Assembly (NCBI RefSeq): GCF_947623445.1
Contig: NC_135240.1
Span: 27,962,001 to 28,026,000 of the forward strand
Source of the DNA: Clavelina lepadiformis
Taxonomy: Eukaryota > Chordata > Ascidiacea > Aplousobranchia > Clavelinidae
Direction of reading: 5' to 3'
DNA: 64,000 nucleotides
Shown: in pieces, positions 21,507-31,330 of the stretch
How positions within the stretch are numbered: position 1 is the stretch's first letter
Layout: each line of letters starts with the position of its first letter
Translations under genes and position numbers: made by a program
The notes under the pieces: model-generated
Told to the model about the DNA's origin: nothing
Seen by the model: only the letters and a program-made list of their open reading frames with translations
Databases searched by the model: none

Positions 21507-22157
21507 ATGGAGTGTCATCCAAGAGGTTTGCCAGTAGCCATTATATTAAAAGAATTTAGCGACCTGATTTTGCAAGAATTGAAATCAATGCGACAAGATA
21601 TGAACTTGAAATTTGCCAAAATGCAAGAAAACATGAAAGATATGTATTCAAAGCTTCCTGTAGAAGTAAAAAAAAGTGAAACCACAAACAATGTAATGTC
21701 AGTTGAACAACCATCGCAACCATCGAATGTAGAAACTGATATTGGTATTTGTATTGAAGAAGTTTATTCAGAGAAGGCTTCAATTTGTCGTCATCTTATG
21801 CCTACTAAAGAAAAACCTTTACAGGATTGGGAGATTTCACGGTTTGATACTGGTTATAAAACTGCTCCCATGATAAAAAGTATTGTCCCTCAGTCAGAGA
21901 TTGAAAGAAATGTCACAATCAAGGATGAAGTTTTCGATTTTGAAAACTTAAATGAAAGAAACTCACTGGTAGAATTCCAAGCATCTCGATTGGACAAATG
22001 CACATCAAGTGATAAACGCGATACTAGCAAGGTTAAGCAGCCTCCAATAAATGTTGAAAATGACAAAAACAAACATTTCTGTTGCTCAGTTTGTGGTAAA
22101 CCTTTCAAGCGAAAAACAGGTCTGAAAACTCACTTAAGGAGTCACACAGGAGAGTAG
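21507..22157 (+). CDS. A-type coiled-coil protein with one zinc finger
   Basis: Encodes 216 residues: MECHPRGLPVAIILKEFSDL start, coiled coil at about residues 12-60, linker with KEKPLQDWE and TIKDEVFDF, then one complete finger (CSVCGKPFKRKTGLKTHLRSH) and HTGE-TAG. This is a third independent stop position just after the first finger among the A genes. Behind the stop, finger sequence (YQCHVCSK, TAA) soon gives way at about 22220 to serine-racemase sequence. This is the last member of the alternating array. Confidence 0.65.
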   Translation: MECHPRGLPVAIILKEFSDLILQELKSMRQDMNLKFAKMQENMKDMYSKLPVEVKKSETTNNVMSVEQPSQPSNVETDIGICIEEVYSEKASICRHLMPTKEKPLQDWEISRFDTGYKTAPMIKSIVPQSEIERNVTIKDEVFDFENLNERNSLVEFQASRLDKCTSSDKRDTSKVKQPPINVENDKNKHFCCSVCGKPFKRKTGLKTHLRSHTGE

Positions 22158-22219
22158 CCATACCAATGCCACGTTTGTTCCAAATAATTTTACAAGCTGG
22201 CCATCTCCAAGTTATGTGG

Positions 22220-23087
22220 AAGAAATGTATTTATGAAAACTTCCTGAAATTCGGATCATTTAAGATCAGAGGAGCAACGAATGCGGTCACTTATCGTGTG
22301 AAAAGGAAAAACAAACCTGTCTGCATTGTCACAAACAGCAGTGGAAATCATGGACAAGCCGTGGCAAAAGCTGCTTACAATTTCCACATTCCTGCATATA
22401 TTGTGATGCCAAGCAATGCCCCGGAGTGCAAGAAAAATGCAGTGAAGAGTTATGGCGGTTTCGTTGTGCAATGCGCACCAACTGAGAAAGCTTGAGAGCA
22501 AGGAAAAGAAAAAGATTGTCGTGAAAAATGGGATGTTTTATCCACGCAAATCAGACAGCCGAAGTAATCAGTGGTCAAGGTACAATCGCGTTTGAAATGT
22601 TGAAACAAAATCCTGATCTCGACGCAATTGTAGTTCCTGTTGGATCAGGAGGACTGATAAGTGGCATCACCATCGCTGCAAAACACATCAAACCTTCAAT
22701 CAAGATCTATGCAGTTGAACCAGAAAAAGCAAAGATTGTTACATATCAAAATGTAACAGTCACATCACACTAGTGGACCATCCTGTGGTTACAATCGCCG
22801 ATGGTGTTAAAGTGACAATTGGTGAAAATGCCTGGCCCATTATAAGAGATCTGGTGGATGATGTCATCACTGTGTCAGAAGAGCAAATCTTAGAGGCAAC
22901 AAGGCTGGTTTGGGAAAGAGCTAAGCTTGTAATTGAACCAACATCAGGTGTGGGCATCGCGGCCATCATCAGTGAGAAGTTCTCAAAAGCGAAAGGCATG
23001 CACGATGACGTCAAGAATATTGGGGTTGTCCTCTGTGGTGGAAATGCTGATGTTGGAACTATAGCTAAAATTTTAACTGGTGTCTAA
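22220..23087 (+). pseudogene. SRR: Serine racemase pseudogene, 5'-truncated and intronless
   Basis: Three consecutive pieces in different frames match a fold-type II PLP enzyme of the serine racemase family. Piece 1 (to about 22485) has the PLP-lysine motif GSFKIRGA and TNSSGNHGQA. Piece 2 (about 22528-22740) has the phosphate-binding loop VPVGSGGLISGI. Piece 3 (22773-23087) has GVKVTIGENAWPIIRDLVDD, EPTSGVGIAA and GGNADVGT. The first 40-50 residues usual for the family are absent, a frame break and stop lie at 22486-22524, and residues are missing between pieces 2 and 3. No introns are seen, which suggests a processed copy, but I find no poly(A) tract. It cannot make the D-serine-forming enzyme. 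Confidence 0.88.
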
Positions 23088-23740
23088 AGATGCCATGAAG
23101 AATCTTTAGTGCTAAAACTATGCATCATCATCTCAACTCACACTCTGCTTTGGTTGAAAAAATCATTCCTTGCAGTCATAGGCATGGTTTACTACATAAT
23201 TACAAGGCACATATAAATAATCTTTATTAAAGTTTATCCATCGCAACTCAATTCTGTTGCCAGATTTGTTTTACTCAAGGGATCAATTTTATTTGTGTCA
23301 GCCTTAAATTATCTATTGTATTGTATCTATTATACATGAAATTGTTAAACCATGAAGGTGATGATGCCTTAAATATTGTTTTTAAAGTAACGACGCACCT
23401 CTGAGATACGTATAATTTTAAAGACATTTTTATGGATTTGATTGGAAATTAAAATCTTCTAGATTGTTCAAGTTGTCACTGTAAATTTCAAGGTGCTTTT
23501 CAATAATTGTGCAATTAAATCTCGTCTCGACTTTTTTCAGATGAAATTCTTTTGTAAGTTGTGGTTTTTCTTGAATTAGTCTGTTCCTAGTGGGAGAAAT
23601 TTTGATGCAATGATATGGTTTATCCCTACCGAATGATGCCAATAGGTGACACTTGTTTCTGAAAACAACCAATAATATCAGAATAAACATATATTAATTG
23701 CAAATAAGAGATCTTATGCAAATAAAATGCATTTAGAACA
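23088..23740. other. Non-coding gap between convergent racemase relic and SUPT7L-like gene
   Basis: AT-rich DNA. A minus-strand open stretch at 23430-23690 (86 residues) is not recognised and has no visible domain; it could be a downstream exon or chance. TTTATT on the plus strand at about 23223, and elsewhere, offers AATAAA for minus-strand transcripts. No other feature seen. Confidence 0.5.
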
Positions 23741-24529
23741 TCAGTGACGAGTTGGTTGATTTGCTTTTGTTATCGGTCGCCATCTACCACTTCCACTGGC
23801 TTCATATGAACTAATCACTTCGACTTTCACATTTGAATGTGTGGAGTTAAGTCTTGACCCTGCCCCCATATTAGATTGAACTTTGTCATATTTGTTCTTC
23901 AATTGCTTGTGGTACTGGATAACGTCTTTCTCGTAGAAGTCTGTCAGTGCATGAATGTCTCCGATGTTCATGTCGCGAAGGAGTTGATCCAGGCAATCAT
24001 AGAAACCAGTGCGACCTGTCAATGCTTCGTTGTCAATCAAACTCTTTAGTGTGGTACACATGTTACTCAGGTAATGCTTAACGACGTCACGCAAAACGCT
24101 GAGAGTTGATTTTGATGCAACTTCGAAACCATGACACAAAAGTATCCTAGAAAGTCCCCACTCAATAGCGTCATCAACATCGGAACAACTAAGGCAGCTG
24201 GAAGTGTTGTTAAAATTTTGTTTCTTAGCTGGATCATTCGTTGTGTTTCGGAATTCTGAAACTTTGTTGATAGTCATCGTTGCTGAATTCATATCGACCC
24301 ATTCGTGGAGTAACTTTTCTTTATTTTTAATTCCATGTACAAGTTCAAGGCTGTGCTCCACGTAAGGGCATCCTGGACCACTCACTTTGTCTGCATCATT
24401 CTCATTGATACTTATTTCCTCCAGATTTTTTTCCTTAGAAAGATCAAAACATTTTGGATTTCTCATCTCCAGCATGGACCTCGTCATTTGACTACTTCCT
24501 TCCACAGGCAGCATATCGCCCCAGTTCAT
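23741..24529 (-). CDS. SUPT7L: SUPT7L-like SAGA/STAGA complex subunit
   Basis: Encodes 262 residues from the ATG at 24529. The N-terminus MNWGDMLPVEGSSQMTR recalls the start of vertebrate SUPT7L (a conserved WGE/D..P..SSQT.R motif). Residues about 117-190 match its bromodomain-associated histone fold: DAIEWGLSRILLCHGFEVAS, then LRDVVKHYL, then GRTGFYDCLDQLLRDMNIGD, followed by LTDFYEKDVIQYHKQL. In vertebrates this protein sits in the core of the STAGA histone-acetyltransferase coactivator through its histone fold. The vertebrate protein is longer at the C-terminus. The frame is open further upstream to 24670, but that part has donor-like (ATG|GTGAGT) and acceptor-like (GAATAG) sites and no family match, so I start at 24529. 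It is an unrelated single-copy gene caught in the finger cluster. Confidence 0.8.
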   Translation of the reverse strand: MNWGDMLPVEGSSQMTRSMLEMRNPKCFDLSKEKNLEEISINENDADKVSGPGCPYVEHSLELVHGIKNKEKLLHEWVDMNSATMTINKVSEFRNTTNDPAKKQNFNNTSSCLSCSDVDDAIEWGLSRILLCHGFEVASKSTLSVLRDVVKHYLSNMCTTLKSLIDNEALTGRTGFYDCLDQLLRDMNIGDIHALTDFYEKDVIQYHKQLKNKYDKVQSNMGAGSRLNSTHSNVKVEVISSYEASGSGRWRPITKANQPTRH

Positions 24530-25141
24530 TTTAAAGTAATTCCAACCGGTGATGGTCAAGCTATTCAAACAACGCACATTACAGATCATGTACCTGACAG
24601 TAAAACACTCACCATATGCTAATTCATACAAGCCTACCAAAATTAAAATCCAGCAATTATACCTAACCATTTTATAGACTACAAACCATAGTAGAAAGTG
24701 TAGTAACAGCCAGCTAAAAATGCCAGCCGGTTTAGGTTTGCAATGGTTTTACAAAAATTGTGTGATTTTTGTAATTTTTGAATAATCTTTTAAACTTTTT
24801 TCCTTCTAAGACAATAAGCAGTATTTAATGCGCCTATGCCAACCCCGCAGTCAAACCAGAGACACGTTATATAATAAAGGAGCTATTATCACAAATCTGT
24901 CCACGGTCGGAATTTTATCAGCTTTCTTTGCTTAATCATCGTTTTTCAGGATGTTTTGAGACGATTAACTCTATTTTAAGTCTGAGGAAAATCTTTGCAC
25001 GACTTTGATGAGTCCAATGTGCACTAACTACAGCAAACCACTCGACTATCAAACACTATAGATAGGAAACCAATCATTAAAACATGAACTCCTTGTGTAG
25101 TTGAAAACTAAAAAAGGTTTTTCTTGAGTGCACTGTGCAGA
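24530..25141 (-). other. Upstream region of SUPT7L-like gene
   Basis: Probably holds the promoter and 5' untranslated region of the minus-strand gene. A possible 52-base intron lies between the donor-like GTGAGT at about 24612 and an acceptor-like GAATAG just before the coding start. The rest is AT-rich with nothing recognisable; block Q copy 2 begins at about 25142. Confidence 0.4.
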
Positions 25142-26314
25142 TCGTAAGCAACAATGTTTTAGTTCTGTGCATAGCTCGTTGATTTGTAGAATTTAAAGTT
25201 CATTGCATAACAGTTTCATTAACACACAATTTTATAGTTGCTAAGCAACCACTGGCGCAAAAAAAGTTTGAGTTAAGCCAATGGTGTTGTAATGATCAAA
25301 TGTCTGACTACATAATGAATCTTGATTCACCCGTTTTAAAATCACAGCTTGGTTCATCTACTGATGTAGGGATAGTAGATCAATTCCAACTGTAAGTACA
25401 GCTTACAGAATTCTTGATAACTATAGACTTAGCGGATTTAGAACAACTGCATAAGTGAATATTTGAAATCATGAGTATACAGACAAAATGTACAAATATG
25501 TATATACGTACTACAACAATAAATTAATTGGCTAGCATTTCTCACGTACATCGAAAACTGGTTATAACAATTTGTTGATAAACTTGGTACTAATTTCCTA
25601 ACTGTATATAACAATTCGTTGTTAAATTTGGTATTAATTTCCTGACCATGATTGTAGAAAATACTCCGAAGCTTGAGAAACCTGTTACTGAAACTTAGCC
25701 AGATTGTTCAACTACGCCATTTATACCAATAATGCTACATGTGACTTATGATTGTGACAAAGAACTATGGAGAAAAGAAATCTGAAAACCATATATCGCA
25801 CATAACTACTCCATTTCAACCAACATCAAATTCAATATGTAATTGATTGACTAACTGCAAGCCCCAAAAATAGGCCATACAGGAAACATGAATTGGAGAA
25901 TTGCAAATGACGTAATAACTACTGTAAGAGTGGGAGATTATAGCGTATTCAAAGCGTGTTTGTGACACATATTGTTCACAGCCAAATCTGAGGTAAATAT
26001 TTTTCAATTAATGGCTAATAATGATTAATAAAACCCGCCTTATACACAAGCGATTTAATGAAAGATTATGTGGATTATATTTCTAAATTTTCCTTTATAA
26101 AGTAACATACACTCCATTGTTCCATGCTATTACGTTTCAATATGTCCCAGTCAATGTTTTGTATTTATGTTGAAAAACTACTTTTCTCGAGTACCATATT
26201 TTGGGTACTCGAAAGTTGAGGAGAACTAATATTTGTAGACGACAACTTCTAAACCATTCACATTCCCATGAATGACAATCTGAAATCAGGACCTGCGGTT
26301 TACTTTGTATATAA

Positions 26315-26500
26315 CAGGGGTGGGCAAACTGCGGCTCACCGGCATGTTTTTTTGTGGCTCTTCTTGCTGAAAAGTAATATCCCAAAATGAATACTAATGA
26401 TATAATAACCAAATTAACAATCATTACTGATTTTGCGGCTCGCCGGTGTTTATAGTTTTCTGAAATTGACTCTTTATTTGAACAAGTTTGCCCACCCCTG
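26315..26500. mobile_element. hAT MITE, internally deleted paralogue
   Basis: Same ends and position as 2162-2549, flanked by GTATATAA (26307-26314) and GTATATAG (26501-26508). About 200 bp are missing between two CTTCTAG-like direct repeats present in the longer copy, so the deletion was probably repeat-mediated. Confidence 0.85.
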
Positions 26501-26921
26501 GTATATAGCAAACATTTCCTTACTTAAACTGCTTCTTCTCATGTATGAGCAATTTTCTGTTCTGGATAAAAATGTGCAACAATGATTGTCATTTCAAAAA
26601 GTTAACAACGAAAGCGATTCATCAGAATGACGCATCTGAACCATCGCGGATTTCAGCCACAACTGCGGCGGATTCGAGCTACGTGTTTGGCTTAATTTTT
26701 TGCAACAAACCGCACTTGTGACGAATCCGGGACAAATACGTGGCGCCTGTGAAGGCTCCGGGCACACTTGTGCCACATTAGTGGCTCAATTTTTTGCACC
26801 ACTGGCACAAAATCGTGTAAACAAACTCACAGTCTACAACCGCTGTTGACAGTTTTAATCCGGGCAATATTTTAAATATGCAAAAAAGCAAAATAATAAA
26901 CCTGCAACAATCGGAAACTGC

Positions 26922-27599
26922 TATGGGGAATGATGGTGGTGGATTTGCTTTTAGGCTGGCCTGAGGCCGAGACTAATTGTCTTACTGTTAGACTCCGAGA
27001 TAATTGTTTTTGACTCCGTTGCGTTACTGTCTCTATAATTTAATGTTTCTTCAAATCAACACCAACTTCATAAAGTCTAATTATTATATTGTCCGAATAA
27101 GTTGTCCCATCGAAACCAATTAATCACCATTCCACATTTGAATAGAACTATCACTTGAATTCAATACTGAATAAGCCAAAACGTAAAACAGATCCAAAAC
27201 TAAAAACCGAGAGAAGTACTAGCAAGTCCTGAAGGGACAAGCCCTTGCAAAGACTCGCCAGCCGGGATTTTAACCAAGCGTAAGCTTTTATATCATTATC
27301 TCTGTCAATCAGCAAATCATGTCATTATTACACTGCTACCATAAAACCACGTATCGCATACATTCTACGTCATCTAAACGTTTCATCAAGTACACTCAAA
27401 CTTTACGCCGTGAAAACAATGCTACTTGAAATATTTCAATCTGCGTCAAATATGTCGGTTTAGAATTCCTTGTTTGAATAAGAGCTTAGCACGAAATACG
27501 CAGCTTGCACACATTACATTATCTAAACTGGAGAAAATACAAAAACTCATGCAAATGCCAATTTGTATAAATTATTGCAATAATTATCACGAACGCCAC
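26922..27599. mobile_element. Solo-LTR candidate, 678 bp
   Basis: Defined by comparison: block Q copy 1 reads straight through (GGAAACTGCACAAAAG), while here 678 bp interrupt it, with ACTGC on both sides (26917-26921 and 27600-27604). A 5-bp duplication and an insert starting TATGGGGAATGATGG and ending in CGCCAC fit a solo LTR whose terminal TG has mutated. There is no coding capacity. A different kind of insertion is possible because the TG..CA ends are not perfect. Confidence 0.6.
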
Positions 27600-28489
27600 A
27601 CTGCACAAAAGGCTAGCTCGGTAACCGGGACTCTAACAATGAGGAATCCTAGCCTAGTTTAAGTCGTGCAAAGGTTTTCTCAGTCCGAGAATAAACATCA
27701 ATTAACATAATATAGTTAATAGCGGCACAGTACCATACAAATATAAAACACCAACATACGTGCCAATGTTTCTGGCTTACACCAGTTAGTTTTCAATTGA
27801 CATACTTTATTTCAGGATTCCCCCAATTTGATGCTTAAATATCTTATCATAGAAATCTACAAAGATTATGGTGGCTGAACTGTGTTAACCCAGTGAAAAG
27901 AAAAATATTTAAAAAAATAAGTTGGTATTCTATGAGGTTAACTTTTATTTTCAGATTTTTTACTACCTATAAAACTTTGAGAATTTACGTCATTCATAGA
28001 AATCTAATATGACTGAGTGTATTTGTAATTTATTAGCGCAGTCCCGCCAATCCCGCTTAATGGTAAAAAGTACATGGAAAGATCGTAGCAAAGCGGGAAC
28101 TTCCCGCCGGGAAGCACCAAAATATATAGGTTCGCTTAGACTGGAAAACTGATTTGCAAATTAGGCTATTTGAAACCGTGCATTTAGTTAGGCCTAAGTG
28201 ATCGTGATTCTAAACACTGCTCTAAACATAAGTTTTAAAACTTGCTGCAAGTAGGCCTAAAGCACAAATTTTCAAGATCACTGTTTATTTTTTATTTGCT
28301 GACAACTTTGTGGTTTACTATAGAATGTCTTCTTACAGAAACAAAGAACATTTACACCGTGCATAGACGAATGTGAATTGAAGAAACATTACAACTTTAC
28401 GAGCGAGGTAAACATTTCTATTGCATTTTTTTTAAATGACAGAAACAAGCATTCCTGTAACTCAGTTTGTGATAAAATCTCCTAACTCA

Positions 28490-28900
28490 AAAGCAAACTC
28501 ATTAACGGACCAACATTGATATGTGGCCACATTAATGCCAGATTTGTTCAAATCATTTTCACAAAATGGCAATTTGGAAACTCATATGAAAGTTCTCACT
28601 GGAGAGCGTCGTTATCAAAGTGGTTCTGCAAATCATTTTCACGAAACAGTAGTTTGGGAACTCACATGAAATTCCACTGTAGAGAGTGTTCTTACCGATG
28701 CTATGTGTGCTGCAAACCATTTTCCGAAAATAGCAATTGGCTGTGTCATATGAAAGTTCACACTGTTTAGAGTACTTGCGATGATTGCTGCAATTCATTT
28801 ACACAAAGCGGCTATTTGCAGTGTCATATGACAATTCACAGCATAAAGCTACCACATTTTGAGAAGTCGTTTAAGTTGAAGGCACAATTGTTTTGAATTT
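28490..28900 (+). pseudogene. Decayed C2H2 zinc-finger array (paralogue of 3830-4260)
   Basis: Readable pieces include FCKSFSRNSSLGTHMKFH near 28625-28675 and CYVCCKPFSENSNWLCHMKV near 28700-28755. Frame changes and stops separate them. The 84-codon frame at 28516 joins parts of two fingers by chance and is not a gene. Confidence 0.8.
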
Positions 28901-29217
28901 TTTTTTCTCATTTTATTTTATTTTTTTTTGAAAGTTCACAACAAAGCATGACCTCAGAAATAATGACACTTTGACAAGCTGTTTGGACATAAATCTACTT
29001 TTATAAAATAATTCCCATGTTATTTTAACAGAATCTGTTCTTCAGCGAATCGTGATTTTTACATCATTTTTGCTGCAACATTTCAAGATTGTTTTCAAAT
29101 TTTGGTGCATAAATGCCGTAATTTGAATAAGGTTGAGAAAATATTTGCACCCAACTCCACACTCTCACAACTACTTCTACTATATAAATGCGGTGTTTGC
29201 TTTTAAATACTTTCAAA

Positions 29218-29560
29218 TGGAATGTCAAAATGCAAGAAAACATGAAAAGAGATGTATTCAAAACTTATTGCTTACCAAGAAGAATCTATGCAGGACTAGA
29301 AGGTGTCTTACTTTGAGACCGGTCTCCAAATTACTCCAATGTTAAATAGTGTTGTTCCTCAGTCAGAAAATAAAGCAAATGAATTCAAAGGCGCCGTTGC
29401 TGATTTTGATAACTTAAATGAAAGATTGTACACAAATACAACACATTTTTGTTGTGAATTACTTTCACATCTGCGACACTCGAGAGTGACGATAGTGGTG
29501 TTGTTGTTGTGGGAAGTCGTTTGGATTGAAGTCGTATTTGTCAGTTACCAGGAAAGTTTA
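29218..29560 (+). pseudogene. Relic of B-type leader with deleted fingers
   Basis: Sister of 4868-5213. Coiled-coil remnant (MQENMKRDVFKTYCLPRRI-like, out of frame), then MSYFETGLQITPMLNSVVPQ, then a jump from the first Cys pair to the terminal decayed finger (ELLSHLRH) and WEVVWIEVVF. The whole array is missing, at the same junction as in copy 1, so the deletion predates duplication of block Q. Confidence 0.75.
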
Positions 29561-29966
29561 ACACAAACGATCACCAGAGAAATAATGACATTTTAAAAAC
29601 TACTTGGACATGAATCTAATTTTAAAAATCATTTACATTTTATTCTTAAGGATTTTGTTGTTTATTGATTCATGTTTTGAAATCATTTTTGCTACAACAT
29701 TTCAAGATTGTTTTCTTGATTCAAAGACATTTGTTTAAGGCCTTAGTTGACATACATCTTGTAACAATATTTTTAGTTTTAGATTTGTTTACTTTGTCAT
29801 ATAAGTGATTGAGTGTCGTTAAACAACTTGAACTTCATTTGTATGCTGTATAGGTGCATAACCATGACGTCATTGACATCAACTAAGTTTTTTTTTAAAT
29901 ATTGTGTAACTATAAATATTTAAAAATCAACAGTTGGTTTTGAGATATAAATTTTTCATAAGTTCA

Positions 29967-31166
29967 ATGCGAAATGTGGATACGTCGCAACCATCAGATG
30001 TGCAGTCTGAATTAGTTTTTCTTCATATCCGAGCCGTCGAAGAAGAATCGATGCAGAATTTGGAGGCGTCTTGCTTTGAGACTGGTCACCAAATTACTCC
30101 AATGTTAAATAGCATTGTACCTCAGTCGGAGAATGAAGAAAATGAATTTAAAGGCGACGTTGCTGATTCTGAAAACTTAAATGAAAAAATTGTACAAAAA
30201 TACAACGATTGCAACATGTCAGCTTTGAAGTTTTCTGATAAAGAAAAGACGAGTTGTAAAAACTTTGGAAGCAATAAAAGCAATATTAGTTGTTTATCGG
30301 AAACTATAGATAAAGACAAAGAAAAACATTTTTGCTGCAAAGTTTGTGATAAATCTTTTAAAAGAAAATCAACTTTGAATGTTCATTTGAGAAGTCACAC
30401 TGGTGAGCAGCCATATCAATGTCGGATTTGTTGCAAATCATTTTCACAAAACAGCAATTTGCAGCGTCATATGAAAGTCCACATTGGTGAGCGTCCTTAT
30501 CAATGCGATGTTTGTTGCAAATCATTTTCACGAAACAGCAGTTTGCAGCAACATATAAAAATACACACTGGAGAGCGTCTTTATCAATGTCAAGTTTGTT
30601 GCAAATCATTTGCACAAAACAGCACTTTGTGTTGTCATATGAAAACACACGCTGGACTCGGTGCTTTTCATTGTCAGATTTGTTACAAGTCATTTGCACA
30701 AAACGCCTATTTACAAACTCATTTGAAAGTTCATATTGGAGAGCGTCCTTATAAATGTGCAATTTGTTGCAAATCATTTTCAAAAAGCTGCAATTTGCAG
30801 CGTCATATGAGAATCCACACTGGAGAGCGCCCTTATCAATGTGATGTTTGTTGCAAATCATTTTCACGAAACAGCCATTTGAAGCAACATATGAAAATAC
30901 ACACTGGAGAGCGCCCTTATCAATGTGATGTTTGTTGCAAATCATTTTCACGAAACAGCATTTTGCAGTGTCATATGAGAATCCACACTGGAGAGCGCCC
31001 TTATCAATGTGATGTTTGCTGCAAATCATTTTCACGAAACAGCAATTTGCAGTGTCATATGATAGTCCACACTGAAGAGCACCCTTATCAATGCAATGTT
31101 TGTTGCAAATCATTTTCAGATAACAGCAATTTGCGTCGTCATATGAAAGTCCACGATGGAAAGTAG
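29967..31166 (+). CDS. B-type C2H2 zinc-finger protein, 10 fingers
   Basis: Encodes 399 residues with the complete B leader (MRNVDTSQPSDVQSELVFLH, then a VEEESMQ site and MLNSIVPQSENEENEFKG). Ten fingers follow from about residue 120. Finger 4 has a variant linker (HAGLGAFHC) and finger 5 has Tyr in place of the extra Cys (CQICYKSFAQNAYLQTH). The ATG chosen matches the 9597 gene; an ATG 11 codons upstream is in frame but lies in spacer sequence. The stop falls at HDGK-TAG. Role inferred: nuclear DNA-binding protein. Donor and acceptor of the candidate 5' intron are both mutated here (CATATAAGT; no ACAG). Confidence 0.9.
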   Translation: MRNVDTSQPSDVQSELVFLHIRAVEEESMQNLEASCFETGHQITPMLNSIVPQSENEENEFKGDVADSENLNEKIVQKYNDCNMSALKFSDKEKTSCKNFGSNKSNISCLSETIDKDKEKHFCCKVCDKSFKRKSTLNVHLRSHTGEQPYQCRICCKSFSQNSNLQRHMKVHIGERPYQCDVCCKSFSRNSSLQQHIKIHTGERLYQCQVCCKSFAQNSTLCCHMKTHAGLGAFHCQICYKSFAQNAYLQTHLKVHIGERPYKCAICCKSFSKSCNLQRHMRIHTGERPYQCDVCCKSFSRNSHLKQHMKIHTGERPYQCDVCCKSFSRNSILQCHMRIHTGERPYQCDVCCKSFSRNSNLQCHMIVHTEEHPYQCNVCCKSFSDNSNLRRHMKVHDGK

Positions 31167-31330
31167 CGGTATCCATTTCAAATTTTTTTGCAAATCATTT
31201 TCATATAACAGTGATCTGCAGCATCATATGAAAATCAACATTAGAGAGCAACCTTATCAATGTGATGTTTGTTGCAAATCTTTTTCACAAGACAGCCATC
31301 TCCAAGTCATATGGCGCTACACACTAACTA
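31167..31330 (+). pseudogene. Decayed finger tail after 29967
   Basis: In a shifted frame the sequence gives FFCKSFSYNSDLQHHMKI and CDVCCKSFSQDSHLQ, two further fingers cut off by a frame change at about 31165 and a deletion in the second. The open frame continues into spacer and is not a real protein end. Confidence 0.75.

Larger units (their letters stand above)
25142..29650. repeat. Block Q, copy 2
   Basis: Paralogous to 1005-5560 throughout, with several differences that reveal insertions and deletions: about 80 bp extra near 25250, a shortened hAT MITE, and a 678-bp insertion at 26922. Like copy 1 it ends in decayed fingers and a decayed leader and is followed by a B-type gene. No intact gene inside. 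Confidence 0.85.

Noticed and set aside
22528..22773. Three separate small genes at 22166, 22528 and 22773
   Set aside because: They are consecutive parts of one serine-racemase sequence in different frames, so one pseudogene.
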